From the NCBI RefSeq assembly GCF_028693505.1, contig NZ_JAQUVF010000006.1:19713-83712 (forward strand): a stretch of DNA of 64,000 nt. Direction: 5' to 3'. The translations under genes and the position numbers were made by a program. The notes beneath the pieces are model-generated. The model was not told the DNA's origin, made no database searches, and saw only the letters and a list, made by a program, of their open reading frames with translations. Below, piece by piece: positions 25,186 to 33,609 of this stretch. This stretch comes from Oscillibacter sp. Lineage in GTDB: Bacteria; Bacillota; Clostridia; Oscillospirales; Oscillospiraceae. Numbering within the stretch: position 1 is the first letter of the stretch; every line of letters begins with the position of its first letter.

Positions 25186-25806
25186 ATGATGAATTATCCG
25201 ACCGGCGCAGCCGCCCGGTACGGGATGAGCGCAGGAAGCGCGGGGCAGGGAAATATGCCTGTCGCCCAGAATGGAGCCGGACAGGAGTGGGCCGGCGAGG
25301 TTACCTACCAGCCGCCCGGCTACAACACCAACGCGGTACCCGGCTTAGAGCCCGGCGTGACGCTCGGCTACAACACGAACACGATGCCCGGTCTGACGCC
25401 GGGCATGACGCCCATGGGGTTCCCCACGGGCCAGCCGATGCCGCAGCAGATGCCGGGAACAGGGGGGAGACAGACTTTGGAAATGTCCCCGAGCGTTCCG
25501 GATGAGACAGTGGAAAATCCCACCACCGTAGAAGAAGCGCATCTGGGCTCCCTGCGGGCGCTGCTGATGAAAAACCTGGGACACTACGTTGTTGCCACCT
25601 TCCTGGTCGGGACCCAGAGCCCGGTTTCCTGGGAGGGATTCCTCCACAGCGTGGGCAACGATTATCTGGTGATTTTCCAGCCGGATCAGGGCCGGTATAT
25701 CACCGGCGATTTCTATTCCCTGAAATTCGTGGAGTTTCACGATACCGCCGGCGTCAAGCCCTCTTGCCCAGGCTATCGCCGCAGGGACGGCGTTCACATC
25801 TGGTAG
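25186..25806 (+). CDS. gerQ: Spore coat protein GerQ-like
   Basis: The first of two adjacent ATGs (25186) follows GGAGAGG and gives 206 residues. The N-terminal 110 residues are low complexity, rich in Gly, Pro, Met and Gln, with GYNTNxxPGLxPGxT occurring twice in tandem (about residues 47-61 and 64-78). The C-terminal 80 residues (HLGSLRALLMKNLGHYVVATF to FYSLKFVEFHD) resemble the GerQ domain. In Bacillus GerQ is a cross-linked coat protein required for CwlJ localisation. It lies 18 bp after cwlJ, so they form one operon, expected to be expressed in the mother cell. Confidence 0.82.
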   Translation: MMNYPTGAAARYGMSAGSAGQGNMPVAQNGAGQEWAGEVTYQPPGYNTNAVPGLEPGVTLGYNTNTMPGLTPGMTPMGFPTGQPMPQQMPGTGGRQTLEMSPSVPDETVENPTTVEEAHLGSLRALLMKNLGHYVVATFLVGTQSPVSWEGFLHSVGNDYLVIFQPDQGRYITGDFYSLKFVEFHDTAGVKPSCPGYRRRDGVHIW

Positions 25807-25907
25807 TTGTCAAATTGCTCCCGGCGTGATAAAATCAACGCAAATGATTTGGCGCTGCGGGGAAGGTCCCGGCGCGGCAATCGATACAAAAGAGAGGAAG
25901 AGATTCC

Positions 25908-26420
25908 ATGGATTTTGCAATGCTAGCCGCGCAGCGGTATTCCCTGCGCAAATTCAGCGACCGGCCCATTGAGCCGGAGAAGTTGGCAGTCGTGCTGGCG
26001 GCGGGCCACAACGCGCCCACCGCCCACAATAACCAGCCCCAGCGCATTTTCGTACTTCAAAGTCCGGAGGCGCTTGCAAAGGCCGACGCGTGCATGGACT
26101 CCCATTTCGCGCCGCCTATGATTCTGGTGGTGGCCTATGACCCCCAAAGCGCATGGAAACGGGAGGGAGACGGCAAGAACCACGGCGAGATCGACGCTGC
26201 CATCGCCTCTGCCCAGATGATGCTGCAAGCGGCGGATCTGGGACTGGGCACCACCTACGTGGGGATGTTCGACCCGGAAAAGCTGCTCTCGGCGTTCCCG
26301 GAAATGGCCGGGGTAATGCCTGTCGCCATGATCCCCATGGGCTATCCGGCGGAGGACGCCCGCCCCTCCCGGCTGCATCAAACCCGGATGCCGCTGGAGG
26401 AAATGGTCCGGTATCTGTGA
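25908..26420 (+). CDS. Nitroreductase-family protein
   Basis: The 170-residue FMN-dependent oxidoreductase has RYSLRKFSDRPIEPEKL at the N-terminus, GHNAPTAHNNQPQRIFV, and MMLQAADLGLGTTYVGMFDPEK, the usual nitroreductase blocks. These proteins are homodimers using NAD(P)H; the substrate is unknown. RBS AGAGAGGAAGAG. A terminator stem follows immediately and is separated from its T-run by the repeat at 26451-26650. Confidence 0.88.
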   Translation: MDFAMLAAQRYSLRKFSDRPIEPEKLAVVLAAGHNAPTAHNNQPQRIFVLQSPEALAKADACMDSHFAPPMILVVAYDPQSAWKREGDGKNHGEIDAAIASAQMMLQAADLGLGTTYVGMFDPEKLLSAFPEMAGVMPVAMIPMGYPAEDARPSRLHQTRMPLEEMVRYL

Positions 26421-26424
26421 AAAA

Positions 26425-26450
26425 AAGAGACTGCCGAAAGGCAGTCTCTT
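26425..26450 (+). terminator. Terminator stem interrupted by a repeat
   Basis: AAGAGACTGCC pairs with GGCAGTCTCTT around GAAA, but no T-run follows because the 200-bp repeat starts at 26451. A CAGTCTCTTTT sequence appears at 26644-26654, on the far side of the repeat. Confidence 0.75.
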
Positions 26451-26650
26451 CAGCTTGTCGAAAAAGTCTCACAGAGTTTGCCGCCGGGGCGGCAAAAAAA
26501 TTTAAATCCGTTTTCGACCGCGGCTTGTACGTGGGCGAAAACACTTTACGCGAAGCGAGCGTCGAATTGTCCGCCGAAAGCGGACCTATGAGGCGCGGAG
26601 CGTAGCGAAGCCATTTGTCGAAAAAGCCTATTGGCTTTTTCGACAGTCTC
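26451..26650 (+). repeat. 200-bp dispersed repeat, copy 1
   Basis: This is the same sequence as 50482-50681 in reverse orientation. By hand I count 15 mismatches and no gap over 200 positions. The ends are partly inverted: TTGTCGAAAAAG near the left and CTTTTTCGACAG near the right. A 13-bp stem (TGTCGAAAAAGCC/GGCTTTTTCGACA, 26616-26645) closes the right end, and a smaller hairpin TTGCCGCC/GGCGGCAA lies near the left. The short open frames it creates are not conserved as protein. It looks like a non-autonomous MITE-like or REP-like element. Confidence 0.85.
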
Positions 26651-26656
26651 TTTTCC

Positions 26657-28012
26657 TTATCTTCTGCGTCCCCGGTATCCGCCGCTGCGCCCGCTCCCGA
26701 CGCTGCGGCCGTACCGATAGCGCCGACGGCCCAGCAGCAGCTTCCACGCCAGCACAGCCACTGCCAGCACCAGCAAAACTGCCGCCGTGATCCGGACGGA
26801 GGTCCGGGAGAAAAACAGCTGCACATCCCGCCAAAAGACCAGCAGAGCGGAGGCTTCCACGTCATGCATGGCCAAAAGTTCCACGGAGGCGTATACTGTT
26901 CCGTCCTGACTAAGCTCCAGCGTGCCCAGCTTGTCCCCCTCCTTCACCGGCGCTTCCACCGGGTCCTGCATCACCACGGTGCGCTCCAGCTCCGCCGCGC
27001 CTAGATCCTTGGGCAGCAGGGCCTCCACATCCTCGGCGGGGTGGACGGTGACGTGGTCGATCTTGGAGAGGGAAACGGGGACCTCCTTGACCACCTCCGT
27101 GGCGCTTACGATGGTTTGATAGGAAAAATTCTCAAAGCCGTAGTTAAACATCCGGGTGGTCTCTGAAAAGCTGCGGATATTTCCCACGCCGTTTTCCTCC
27201 ACCCGGTCCGCGCCCAAAATCACGCTAATGAAGGAGAGACTTCCCCGGGTGGCGGAGGAGACGAGACAGTGGCCCGCCTCGCTGGTGGACCCGGTTTTGA
27301 TGCCGTGGGCCTCCTTGTTGCGATAGCCGATGACCCGCCAGCTGGAGAGGAGGTTGTTGGTGGTGTAAAGATGGCGCTCCGCGCTGAGGTTGGTGGCGGG
27401 AATCACGATATCCGCCGTGTCGCAGATGGGCAAAAATTCCGCGTGCTTCAGCGCGGCGCTGGTGATGAGATACAGGTCCCACGCGGAGGTGTAGTGCTGC
27501 GAATCGTGGAGCCCGTTGGGATTGACAAAGTGGGTGTTTTCGCAGCCAAGCTCCGCCGCCTTCGCGTTCATTTTCTCTACAAAGGCGCTCACACTGCCCG
27601 CAACGCCTTCGGCCAGAATGTCGCAGGCCTCGTTGGCGGAGACCACCAGCATACAGTAGAGAAGGTTGCGCACCGTCATGGTCTCGCCCACCTTAATGCC
27701 GGCGGAGCTGCCGTCGTCGGAAAGTCCCTCCAGCGCGGAGGCGGTGGCGGTGAGCTCCTGATCCAAGGAAAGCTGGCCCGCCTCCACAGCGTCCAGCACC
27801 AAAAGCGCGGTCATAATTTTGGTAAGACTTGCGGGGTAAAGCTCCTGGTGTTCATTTTTGCCATAGACGATCCCACCGGTGCCGGCATCCACCAAAAGCG
27901 CGGCCTTCGCCAGAATGTTGGGGTCCTCCACGGCGGCGGCGCTGGGGGCGGTCCACAGGCTGAAAAGCAGGCTTAGCAGCAAAAAAAGGGCAAAAAAGCG
28001 TCTTGTTTTCAT
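26657..28012 (-). CDS. D-alanyl-D-alanine carboxypeptidase (DacF type, peptidase S11)
   Basis: The protein has 451 residues with a signal peptide (RRFFALFLLLSLLFSLWTAPSAAAVE). S62-L-T-K65, the SAN motif in LLVVSANEACD and HGIKTGSTSEAGH (KTG) make the complete low-molecular-weight PBP active site. A PBP5 C-terminal domain is followed by a membrane helix (about residues 415-433) and a tail rich in Arg, Gly and Ser. It trims the terminal D-Ala of peptidoglycan stem peptides outside the membrane. DacF and DacB homologues act in the spore cortex, but a vegetative DacA role is equally possible. Confidence 0.9.
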   Translation of the reverse strand: MKTRRFFALFLLLSLLFSLWTAPSAAAVEDPNILAKAALLVDAGTGGIVYGKNEHQELYPASLTKIMTALLVLDAVEAGQLSLDQELTATASALEGLSDDGSSAGIKVGETMTVRNLLYCMLVVSANEACDILAEGVAGSVSAFVEKMNAKAAELGCENTHFVNPNGLHDSQHYTSAWDLYLITSAALKHAEFLPICDTADIVIPATNLSAERHLYTTNNLLSSWRVIGYRNKEAHGIKTGSTSEAGHCLVSSATRGSLSFISVILGADRVEENGVGNIRSFSETTRMFNYGFENFSYQTIVSATEVVKEVPVSLSKIDHVTVHPAEDVEALLPKDLGAAELERTVVMQDPVEAPVKEGDKLGTLELSQDGTVYASVELLAMHDVEASALLVFWRDVQLFFSRTSVRITAAVLLVLAVAVLAWKLLLGRRRYRYGRSVGSGRSGGYRGRRR

Positions 28013-28143
28013 ATCTATCTCCCAAAGAGTATGGTATAATCTTTTTCAGAATTGTGTCAAAATAAATGGGCCGCATGCGGGCGGAATCTGCCGGGATGCG
28101 ATGCCTCTTTACAGTATAACAAAAAAAAGGCGGGAGTTCAACC

Positions 28144-28524
28144 TTGAACGAGCGGAGAAGGGCCACGAAAACTGAGACAATCCTTTTGGGCATGACGGCA
28201 CTCTTTTTGTGCATCCTGCTGGCCCTGTTTTTGCACGACCGAAAGGCGGCCGCCGCAGCCGCCGCGGTGGAGACGGACCAAACGGTGCCGCAGGAGATGA
28301 TTTTGCCGGACGTTTCGCCCTTGGACCTGAATACCGCCACGGCTGAGGAGCTGGAGACCCTGCCCGGGATCGGACCGGCGCTGGCCAGCCGGATCGTTTC
28401 TTATCGCGCCAGCCACGGCCCTTTTGAAACGATCGAGGAGATCATGGAGGTGCCGGGAATCGGTCAGGGGAAATTTGAGGGACTGCGGGAGAGCGTGACA
28501 GTGGAGGAAGAGGGGACAACATGA
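28144..28524 (+). CDS. ComEA-like helix-hairpin-helix protein
   Basis: The TTG at 28144 is the start, after GGCGGGAG. The 126-residue protein has one membrane helix (about residues 13-31) and a C-terminal double helix-hairpin-helix: LDLNTATAEELETLPGIGPALASRIVSYR and FETIEEIMEVPGIGQGKFEGLR. This is the ComEA domain layout, binding DNA without sequence specificity outside the membrane. No comEC or other uptake genes are nearby, so competence is not established. It overlaps the response regulator by 4 bp and probably leads the operon. Confidence 0.82.
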   Translation: MNERRRATKTETILLGMTALFLCILLALFLHDRKAAAAAAAVETDQTVPQEMILPDVSPLDLNTATAEELETLPGIGPALASRIVSYRASHGPFETIEEIMEVPGIGQGKFEGLRESVTVEEEGTT

Positions 28525-29198
28525 AAATTCTGGTGGTGGACGACGAGCGGACGCTGGTCAAGGGCATGAAATTCAATCTGGAGAACGAGGGGTACGCGGT
28601 GGAGTGCGCCTATGACGGCGCTGCCGCCGTGGAGATGGCCCGCAGCGGCAGCTTCGATCTTCTGGTGCTGGACGTGATGATGCCGGAGGTGGACGGGCTG
28701 GAGGCGTGTATGCGCATCCGGGAGTTTTCCAATGTCCCCATCATCATGCTGACGGCAAAAAGCGAGGACGCCGACAAGCTGATGGGCTTTGAGTGCGGCG
28801 CGGACGATTATCTCACCAAGCCTTTCAACATTCTGGAGCTGAAGGCCCGGGTCCGGGCGCTGCTGCGCCGGGCCGCCGGCGTGCAGCGCGCCCAGGGCGA
28901 TGTTCTGACGGCGGGGGATCTGTCGCTGGACACCCGGGAGCGGGTGGCGATCCGAGAGGGAAAGCTCGTGGAGCTTACCGCCAAGGAGTACGATCTTGTT
29001 GAGCTGCTGATGCGCAACCCCCGGCGGGTATACAGCCGGGAGAATTTGATGAATGTGGTGTGGGGATACACCTATGCCGGGGATTACCGCACCGTGGACG
29101 TCCACATCCGCCGTCTGCGGGAGAAGCTGGAGAAAAATCCGGCGGAGCCGGATCACATTATGACCAAGTGGGGAGTGGGGTACTATTTCAAGGGATAA
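28521..29198 (+). CDS. OmpR/PhoB-family response regulator
   Basis: The 225-residue protein has a receiver with D7-D8, phospho-acceptor D51 in LLVLDVMMPEVDG, T in IIMLTAKS and K in LTKPF. The C-terminal winged helix has ELTAKEYDLVELLMRNPRRVYSRENL and RTVDVHIRRLREKLE. All key residues are present. It is followed 10 bp later by its histidine kinase and the two share an operon with a GerM-type lipoprotein, suggesting envelope or sporulation-related targets (inference). Confidence 0.93.
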   Translation: MKILVVDDERTLVKGMKFNLENEGYAVECAYDGAAAVEMARSGSFDLLVLDVMMPEVDGLEACMRIREFSNVPIIMLTAKSEDADKLMGFECGADDYLTKPFNILELKARVRALLRRAAGVQRAQGDVLTAGDLSLDTRERVAIREGKLVELTAKEYDLVELLMRNPRRVYSRENLMNVVWGYTYAGDYRTVDVHIRRLREKLEKNPAEPDHIMTKWGVGYYFKG

Positions 29199-29208
29199 GG
29201 GGTCTTAT

Positions 29209-30609
29209 TTGGACAGCTTGCAGGCGAAATTCGGCTTGAGCTACATCCTCATCATCGCCGCCGTGCTGTTGCTGCTCAATACGTATCCGCTGCTGGTGTC
29301 GGAGGATCTGGTGTTTCGCTCCAAGGAAACCACCCTGCAAGCCAGCGTTTCCGTGATGGTCTATTCCCTGTCGGGGCTGGACCGCCTGAACGAAGAAAAC
29401 GTGGCGGAGGCCATGGCAGTGGTGGAGGAGACGGGCCTTTCCCGTATTCTCGTGACCAACAGCTCCGGAAAGGTGCTCTACGATTCCCGGGAGACCGGGG
29501 GCGCTGTGGGGGAATACACCTTTTACACGGAAATTGTACAGGCGCTGCTTGGAAACGACGCGTTTCGCTGCGCGTTCCGGGACGGCGCGTTCCGCAGCCA
29601 CGCCTCCTCCCCGGTGCTCTATCAAAACCGGATCATCGGCGCGGTGTACGCCTATGAATACGATACGGAGCAGGGCGCGCTGCTGGGCGGGTTGCAGGGG
29701 AATCTCATGCGGCTTTCCATGGGCGTGGGCGCGGTGGTGCTGGCGCTCAGCGGCCTTTTGTCCATGGCGCTGACGAAGAAGATCAGCGAGCTTCTCACGG
29801 CGATTCGGGAGGTGCGGGAGGGCGCATACAGCCACCGCACGGAAATTCGGGGCCGGGATGAGATCGCCCAGCTGGGACAGGAGTTCAACAGCCTGACCGA
29901 CCGGCTTCAGACCACGGAGAATGCCCGGCGTCGGTTTGTGTCCGACGCCTCCCACGAGCTGAAAACGCCGCTGGCGGCCATTCGTCTGCTGACGGATTCC
30001 ATTTTGCAAACGGAGAATATCGACCCCGCCATCACCCGGGAGTTTGTGTCGGATATCGGTGCGGAGGCGGAGCGGCTCACCCGCATCACAGAGGACCTGC
30101 TGCGGCTGACCAGGCTGGACAGCGGCGTTTTGGATACGCCCGTGGTGGTGGACGTGCTTCCGGTTTTGGAGCAGGTCATGCGGATGATGAGTCTGGTGGC
30201 CCACGAAAAGAAAATTGACCTCACCTACGTGGCCAGCGACGACTGCACGGTGCTGGCCACGCGGGACGAAATCCATCAGGTGATCTACAACCTGACGGAT
30301 AACGCCATCAAATACTCCTCCGTGGGGGGCGCGGTGCAGGTGTCTCTTCGGCGGGAGCGGGGGCAGGTGGTATTGTCCGTGGAGGATAACGGCGCCGGCA
30401 TTCCGGAAACCGATCTGCCCCGGATCTTCGAGCGGTTTTATCGGGTGGACAAGGCCCGTTCCCGGGAAGCCGGCGGAACCGGACTGGGACTTTCCATCGT
30501 CAGCAACACGGTGGAAAAGCGGGGCGGAACGGTGTCTGCCGCCAACCGGGCGGAGGGCGGCGCCGTGTTCACGGTTTGCTGGCCCGGCGTGGAAGGAGGG
30601 ACGGCATGA
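29209..30609 (+). CDS. Sensor histidine kinase
   Basis: The TTG at 29209 follows AAGGGG. The 466-residue protein has a membrane helix at about residues 7-28, an extracellular sensor of about 130 residues, a second helix at about 165-187 and a HAMP domain. The dimerisation domain has the phospho-accepting H249 in ASHELKTPLAAI, and the ATPase domain has YNLTDNAIKYSS (N box), VEDNGAGIPETDL (G1) and GGTGLGLSIV (G2). The architecture is PhoR/WalK-like without a PAS domain. The signal is unknown. Confidence 0.92.
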   Translation: MDSLQAKFGLSYILIIAAVLLLLNTYPLLVSEDLVFRSKETTLQASVSVMVYSLSGLDRLNEENVAEAMAVVEETGLSRILVTNSSGKVLYDSRETGGAVGEYTFYTEIVQALLGNDAFRCAFRDGAFRSHASSPVLYQNRIIGAVYAYEYDTEQGALLGGLQGNLMRLSMGVGAVVLALSGLLSMALTKKISELLTAIREVREGAYSHRTEIRGRDEIAQLGQEFNSLTDRLQTTENARRRFVSDASHELKTPLAAIRLLTDSILQTENIDPAITREFVSDIGAEAERLTRITEDLLRLTRLDSGVLDTPVVVDVLPVLEQVMRMMSLVAHEKKIDLTYVASDDCTVLATRDEIHQVIYNLTDNAIKYSSVGGAVQVSLRRERGQVVLSVEDNGAGIPETDLPRIFERFYRVDKARSREAGGTGLGLSIVSNTVEKRGGTVSAANRAEGGAVFTVCWPGVEGGTA

Positions 30610-31505
30610 AGCGGATCGCGCTGCTTTTGCTGTGTACCGCCATGATCCTTGGCGGCGGCTGCGCGGTAGTGGGCCGCAAACAGCAGGAGAATGCCTACGC
30701 ACTTTATTTCCAAGAGGCGAATTTGACGGCTGCGGACAGCGGCGACGCGCTGCGGTCGGAATCCATCCTTCTGGGCGCGCAGGGCGCGGATACGCAGGCC
30801 CTGGCGGAAAAGCTGATGAGCGCGCTTTTGGAGGGTCCCGCGGACGAGACGCTGAAAAGCCCCATTCCCCTCGGTACACAGCTGCTGTCCGTGACGGTGG
30901 ATCGAGGCAGGGCGGTGGTGGATCTGACCTTTCCCTACGCCGCGCTTTCCGACGTGGCGCTGACGCTGGCGGATTACGCCATCACGCTGACGCTGACACA
31001 GCTGCCGGAGATCCTGTCTGTTCAGATCACGGTCCGGGGGCAGGAGCTGGCCTATCGGGACAAGCAGGTCCTCACGGCGCAGGACGTGCTGCTCTCCCCC
31101 AAGGGGGATGTGGTGAGCACCGTGACGGCCACGCTGTATTTTCTGAATGAATACGGGTCCCTGTCGGCGGAAAACCGGGTGTTGGAGCTTTACGAGGGGG
31201 ACACGCAGGTGGGCGCGGTGGCCAGGGCGCTGGAGAGCGGACCGGAGGAAAAGAATCACACAGACGCCCTGCCGGGTGGGTTCCGGGTGCGTTCCGTCTG
31301 GCTGGAGGAGAATACGTGCTACGTCAATTTGTCGTCGGCGCTGCTGGAAACCCTTTCGCCGGAGGCAAATCTGTCCGCCGCCATGCAGGCGCTGTGGCGG
31401 TCACTCTGCTCGCTGGACGCGGTGGAGGAGGTCCGGTTTCTGGTGGACGGCGAGTTTGCCCGGACCTACGGGACGGTCAATATCGCAAATCCCTACTCCA
31501 AATGA
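30606..31505 (+). CDS. GerMN-domain lipoprotein (GerM-like)
   Basis: The ATG at 30606 follows GGAGGG and overlaps the kinase stop. The 299-residue protein begins with a lipoprotein signal (ALLLLCTAMILGGGC). Two GerMN domains follow: LAEKLMSALLEGPADETLKSPIPLG to about residue 145, and a second with RALESGPEEKNHTDALPGG to LVDGEFARTYGTVNI. GerM is a sporulation and germination protein involved in peptidoglycan work at the septum in B. subtilis. Being in a two-component operon is unusual for a spore protein and may point to a vegetative envelope role. Confidence 0.85.
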   Translation: MKRIALLLLCTAMILGGGCAVVGRKQQENAYALYFQEANLTAADSGDALRSESILLGAQGADTQALAEKLMSALLEGPADETLKSPIPLGTQLLSVTVDRGRAVVDLTFPYAALSDVALTLADYAITLTLTQLPEILSVQITVRGQELAYRDKQVLTAQDVLLSPKGDVVSTVTATLYFLNEYGSLSAENRVLELYEGDTQVGAVARALESGPEEKNHTDALPGGFRVRSVWLEENTCYVNLSSALLETLSPEANLSAAMQALWRSLCSLDAVEEVRFLVDGEFARTYGTVNIANPYSK

Positions 31506-31569
31506 CACGGGAAACGGGCGGGCAAAGCAACCCGCATTTTTAAGGTTTTAAGGTAAAGAAAAAAGAAAA

Positions 31570-31610
31570 AAGAGCCTGCCGTCTGCATGTGCAGACGGCA
31601 GGCCTTTTCT
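31570..31610. terminator. Bidirectional terminator after gerM
   Basis: A 13-bp stem (GCCTGCCGTCTGC and complement) with loop ATGT, A-rich on the left and TTTTCTTT on the right. Confidence 0.88.
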
Positions 31611-31627
31611 TTGTTGTATCGGTCCGG

Positions 31628-33439
31628 TCAGGCGGGTTCGCCGCCGGGAGGCGTCTCACCCTCAAACCAGAAATTCTTTGCCCGTACGATGCCGTTTTCC
31701 GGGAATTCCGCGCTTTGCAGCTCGTATCGATACCAGATGTGGTCGCCCACGTCCAGCAGCACCGCCCGGGGCGTTGCCTCCGCGGAGAAGTCTAGATAGC
31801 CCACGCCGTGCTCCATACGGACATAGTAGTGGGTGTTTCCGTCAATGACGGCGGTGCGGATTTCGGCAATCACGCCGTCCTCCACCCGACTTTCCGCGCT
31901 GGAGATATCCGCATCCCCCGCGCTGATCAGCCCGCTCTGGGCCAGCGCCCGGCGGTAGCTGCTCTCGCACTCCGCCACGGTCTGCCCGGTCTCCACGATC
32001 TGGTACTGCTGCACGTTGACCATGGCATACATCTTAACAAGGCCGTCCGCGCCCTTGAGGGAGAGAAAATAGGTAGGCTGGTCGGCAATGTTTAAAAGCA
32101 GCGGGAAGGTCGCCTGATAGTTCATCTGCTGCACCTTGCTCTGGGCGGAGGACATGGCGGAAAACTCCTCCGCGCCGGCAATGGAGTAAAAATGCGTCTC
32201 CTTGGTCCGCTGGTTGGAGAGGATGAAGCCGATGTTGGACTGGTCGGAGGTGACGGAGGTGACGCCGGTATACATATACACATCGTCGCCGATGGCGATA
32301 TAGTTGTAGCCGTCGGTGGTGATGGTCACGTCCCGCTGACCGAACATGGAGTTTAAAAAGCCGTTGTGATACTGGCCGTAATAGTCATACTGCTGCACAA
32401 TGATGTCGGCGGAGTATACCCGGTCCACCCAGCTGGGGACCTGCTCGTAATATTCACTCTCGCCGGTGATGGCGTTCACTAAAACCGCGCCGTTTACATC
32501 CATGCCGCCGAAAAGGCCGATGGTCTTGACAATGCGGGAGCAGACCCAGTAGGGCGTGCCCGTCTCGTCAATTTCAAACATGGGCTCGTCAAACATCATG
32601 GTGGGATAGTTGAAGCGCAGGTGGCGGTAAAGATTGCGCCCAAAGTGCTCCGCCACGGTGTACTTCATGCCCTCATCCAGACGGACCACCTCGGCCTCCT
32701 GCGTCACCATATCGATGATCACATAGGCGGGCAGACCCTGCGTGCGGTTGGTAAACCACTTGATGAGATCGCCGTAGCGCAGCGACGTGACCCGCACGGG
32801 GCGGCCCTGATAGTTGATTTGTGTGTAGGTGGGCAGAATCTCAAACTGGGAGACCATGTCCGCCAGCTCGCCCAGCTTCCGGGTGCCGAGGCGGGAGGCG
32901 GAGTCCGCGTCCAGCATGGGGATCTGGTCGTAGGAGATCTCCTCCACCTCTGTGGTGAAGTCGCCGGTTTGGATGGGCAGCATCTCACTGTAAGCGCCGG
33001 CCCGCAGCACCACCCACGAGCTGATGGCGCCGATGGCAATGGCGGCAATGAGTCCCAGCAGCACCACAAAGGGCACCACGCACTGCTTTTTGACAAAGCC
33101 CACATAGCCCTTGACGCCTTCCCCCTGAAAGCCGGAGGTCAGCACCGCGCACACGCAGTATACCGCGCACAGCAAAAAGGCGAATACATAGAATTCCTCG
33201 GCGTGGAGGTTGAGGGCGGGAAGCTCCAGATAGAAGTACACAAGACCCGCCGCCAGCGTCACGCCCAGATTGATGAGCGTGCGGGTAAACGCGTTGCCGA
33301 TGGCCTTGCGGGGCTTCCGGGGCCTTTGCGGCTGCTGGGGAGGGACGGCGGAGCTGTCTTTGCCGGGGAAGCCGCCGGGGTTGAAACCGCCGCCGAAGGC
33401 ATTGGGGTCAAACCCGCCGAAGTTGAATGAGAACGGCAT
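31628..33439 (-). CDS. Membrane protein of unknown function with large external domain
   Basis: This 603-residue protein is not one I recognise. The N-terminus is a Gly/Phe/Asn-rich segment (FNFGGFDPNAFGGGFNPGG) followed by a basic Pro/Arg patch (PQQPQRPRKPRKA). Three membrane helices lie at about 50-67, 80-100 and 120-145. The remaining 450 residues, rich in Tyr, Asp and Glu, probably form an external domain with beta-sandwich-like repeats. Start and stop are flanked by terminators, so it is monocistronic. The external half vaguely recalls PepSY-type or propeptide-like folds, but I would not assign a function. RBS GAAAGGAGC. Confidence 0.75.
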   Translation of the reverse strand: MPFSFNFGGFDPNAFGGGFNPGGFPGKDSSAVPPQQPQRPRKPRKAIGNAFTRTLINLGVTLAAGLVYFYLELPALNLHAEEFYVFAFLLCAVYCVCAVLTSGFQGEGVKGYVGFVKKQCVVPFVVLLGLIAAIAIGAISSWVVLRAGAYSEMLPIQTGDFTTEVEEISYDQIPMLDADSASRLGTRKLGELADMVSQFEILPTYTQINYQGRPVRVTSLRYGDLIKWFTNRTQGLPAYVIIDMVTQEAEVVRLDEGMKYTVAEHFGRNLYRHLRFNYPTMMFDEPMFEIDETGTPYWVCSRIVKTIGLFGGMDVNGAVLVNAITGESEYYEQVPSWVDRVYSADIIVQQYDYYGQYHNGFLNSMFGQRDVTITTDGYNYIAIGDDVYMYTGVTSVTSDQSNIGFILSNQRTKETHFYSIAGAEEFSAMSSAQSKVQQMNYQATFPLLLNIADQPTYFLSLKGADGLVKMYAMVNVQQYQIVETGQTVAECESSYRRALAQSGLISAGDADISSAESRVEDGVIAEIRTAVIDGNTHYYVRMEHGVGYLDFSAEATPRAVLLDVGDHIWYRYELQSAEFPENGIVRAKNFWFEGETPPGGEPA

Positions 33440-33545
33440 GGAAAATGCTCCTTTCTGTGGGGGGAAAAATTGATAACACTACCACTATACAGGATAAATA
33501 TGAACAAATCAAGGCGATATTCCGAAAGGAAAACGTTTCGCTGAA

Positions 33546-33590
33546 ACAAAACCAACCGCCGGAGAGCACACGTAGGCGCCCTCCGGCGGT
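33546..33590 (-). terminator. Terminator of the ctsR-mcsA-clpC operon
   Basis: ACCGCCGGAG pairs with CTCCGGCGGT around 16 nt; on the minus strand TTGGTTTTGTTTC follows. Confidence 0.75.
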
Positions 33591-33609
33591 GGATTCGCAA
33601 AGAAAAAAA

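Noticed and set aside
26615..27004. Frame starting MSKKPIGFFDSL as a gene
   Set aside because: It begins inside the 200-bp repeat and runs antisense to the dacF-type gene; the repeat's translated ends commonly create such spurious peptides.
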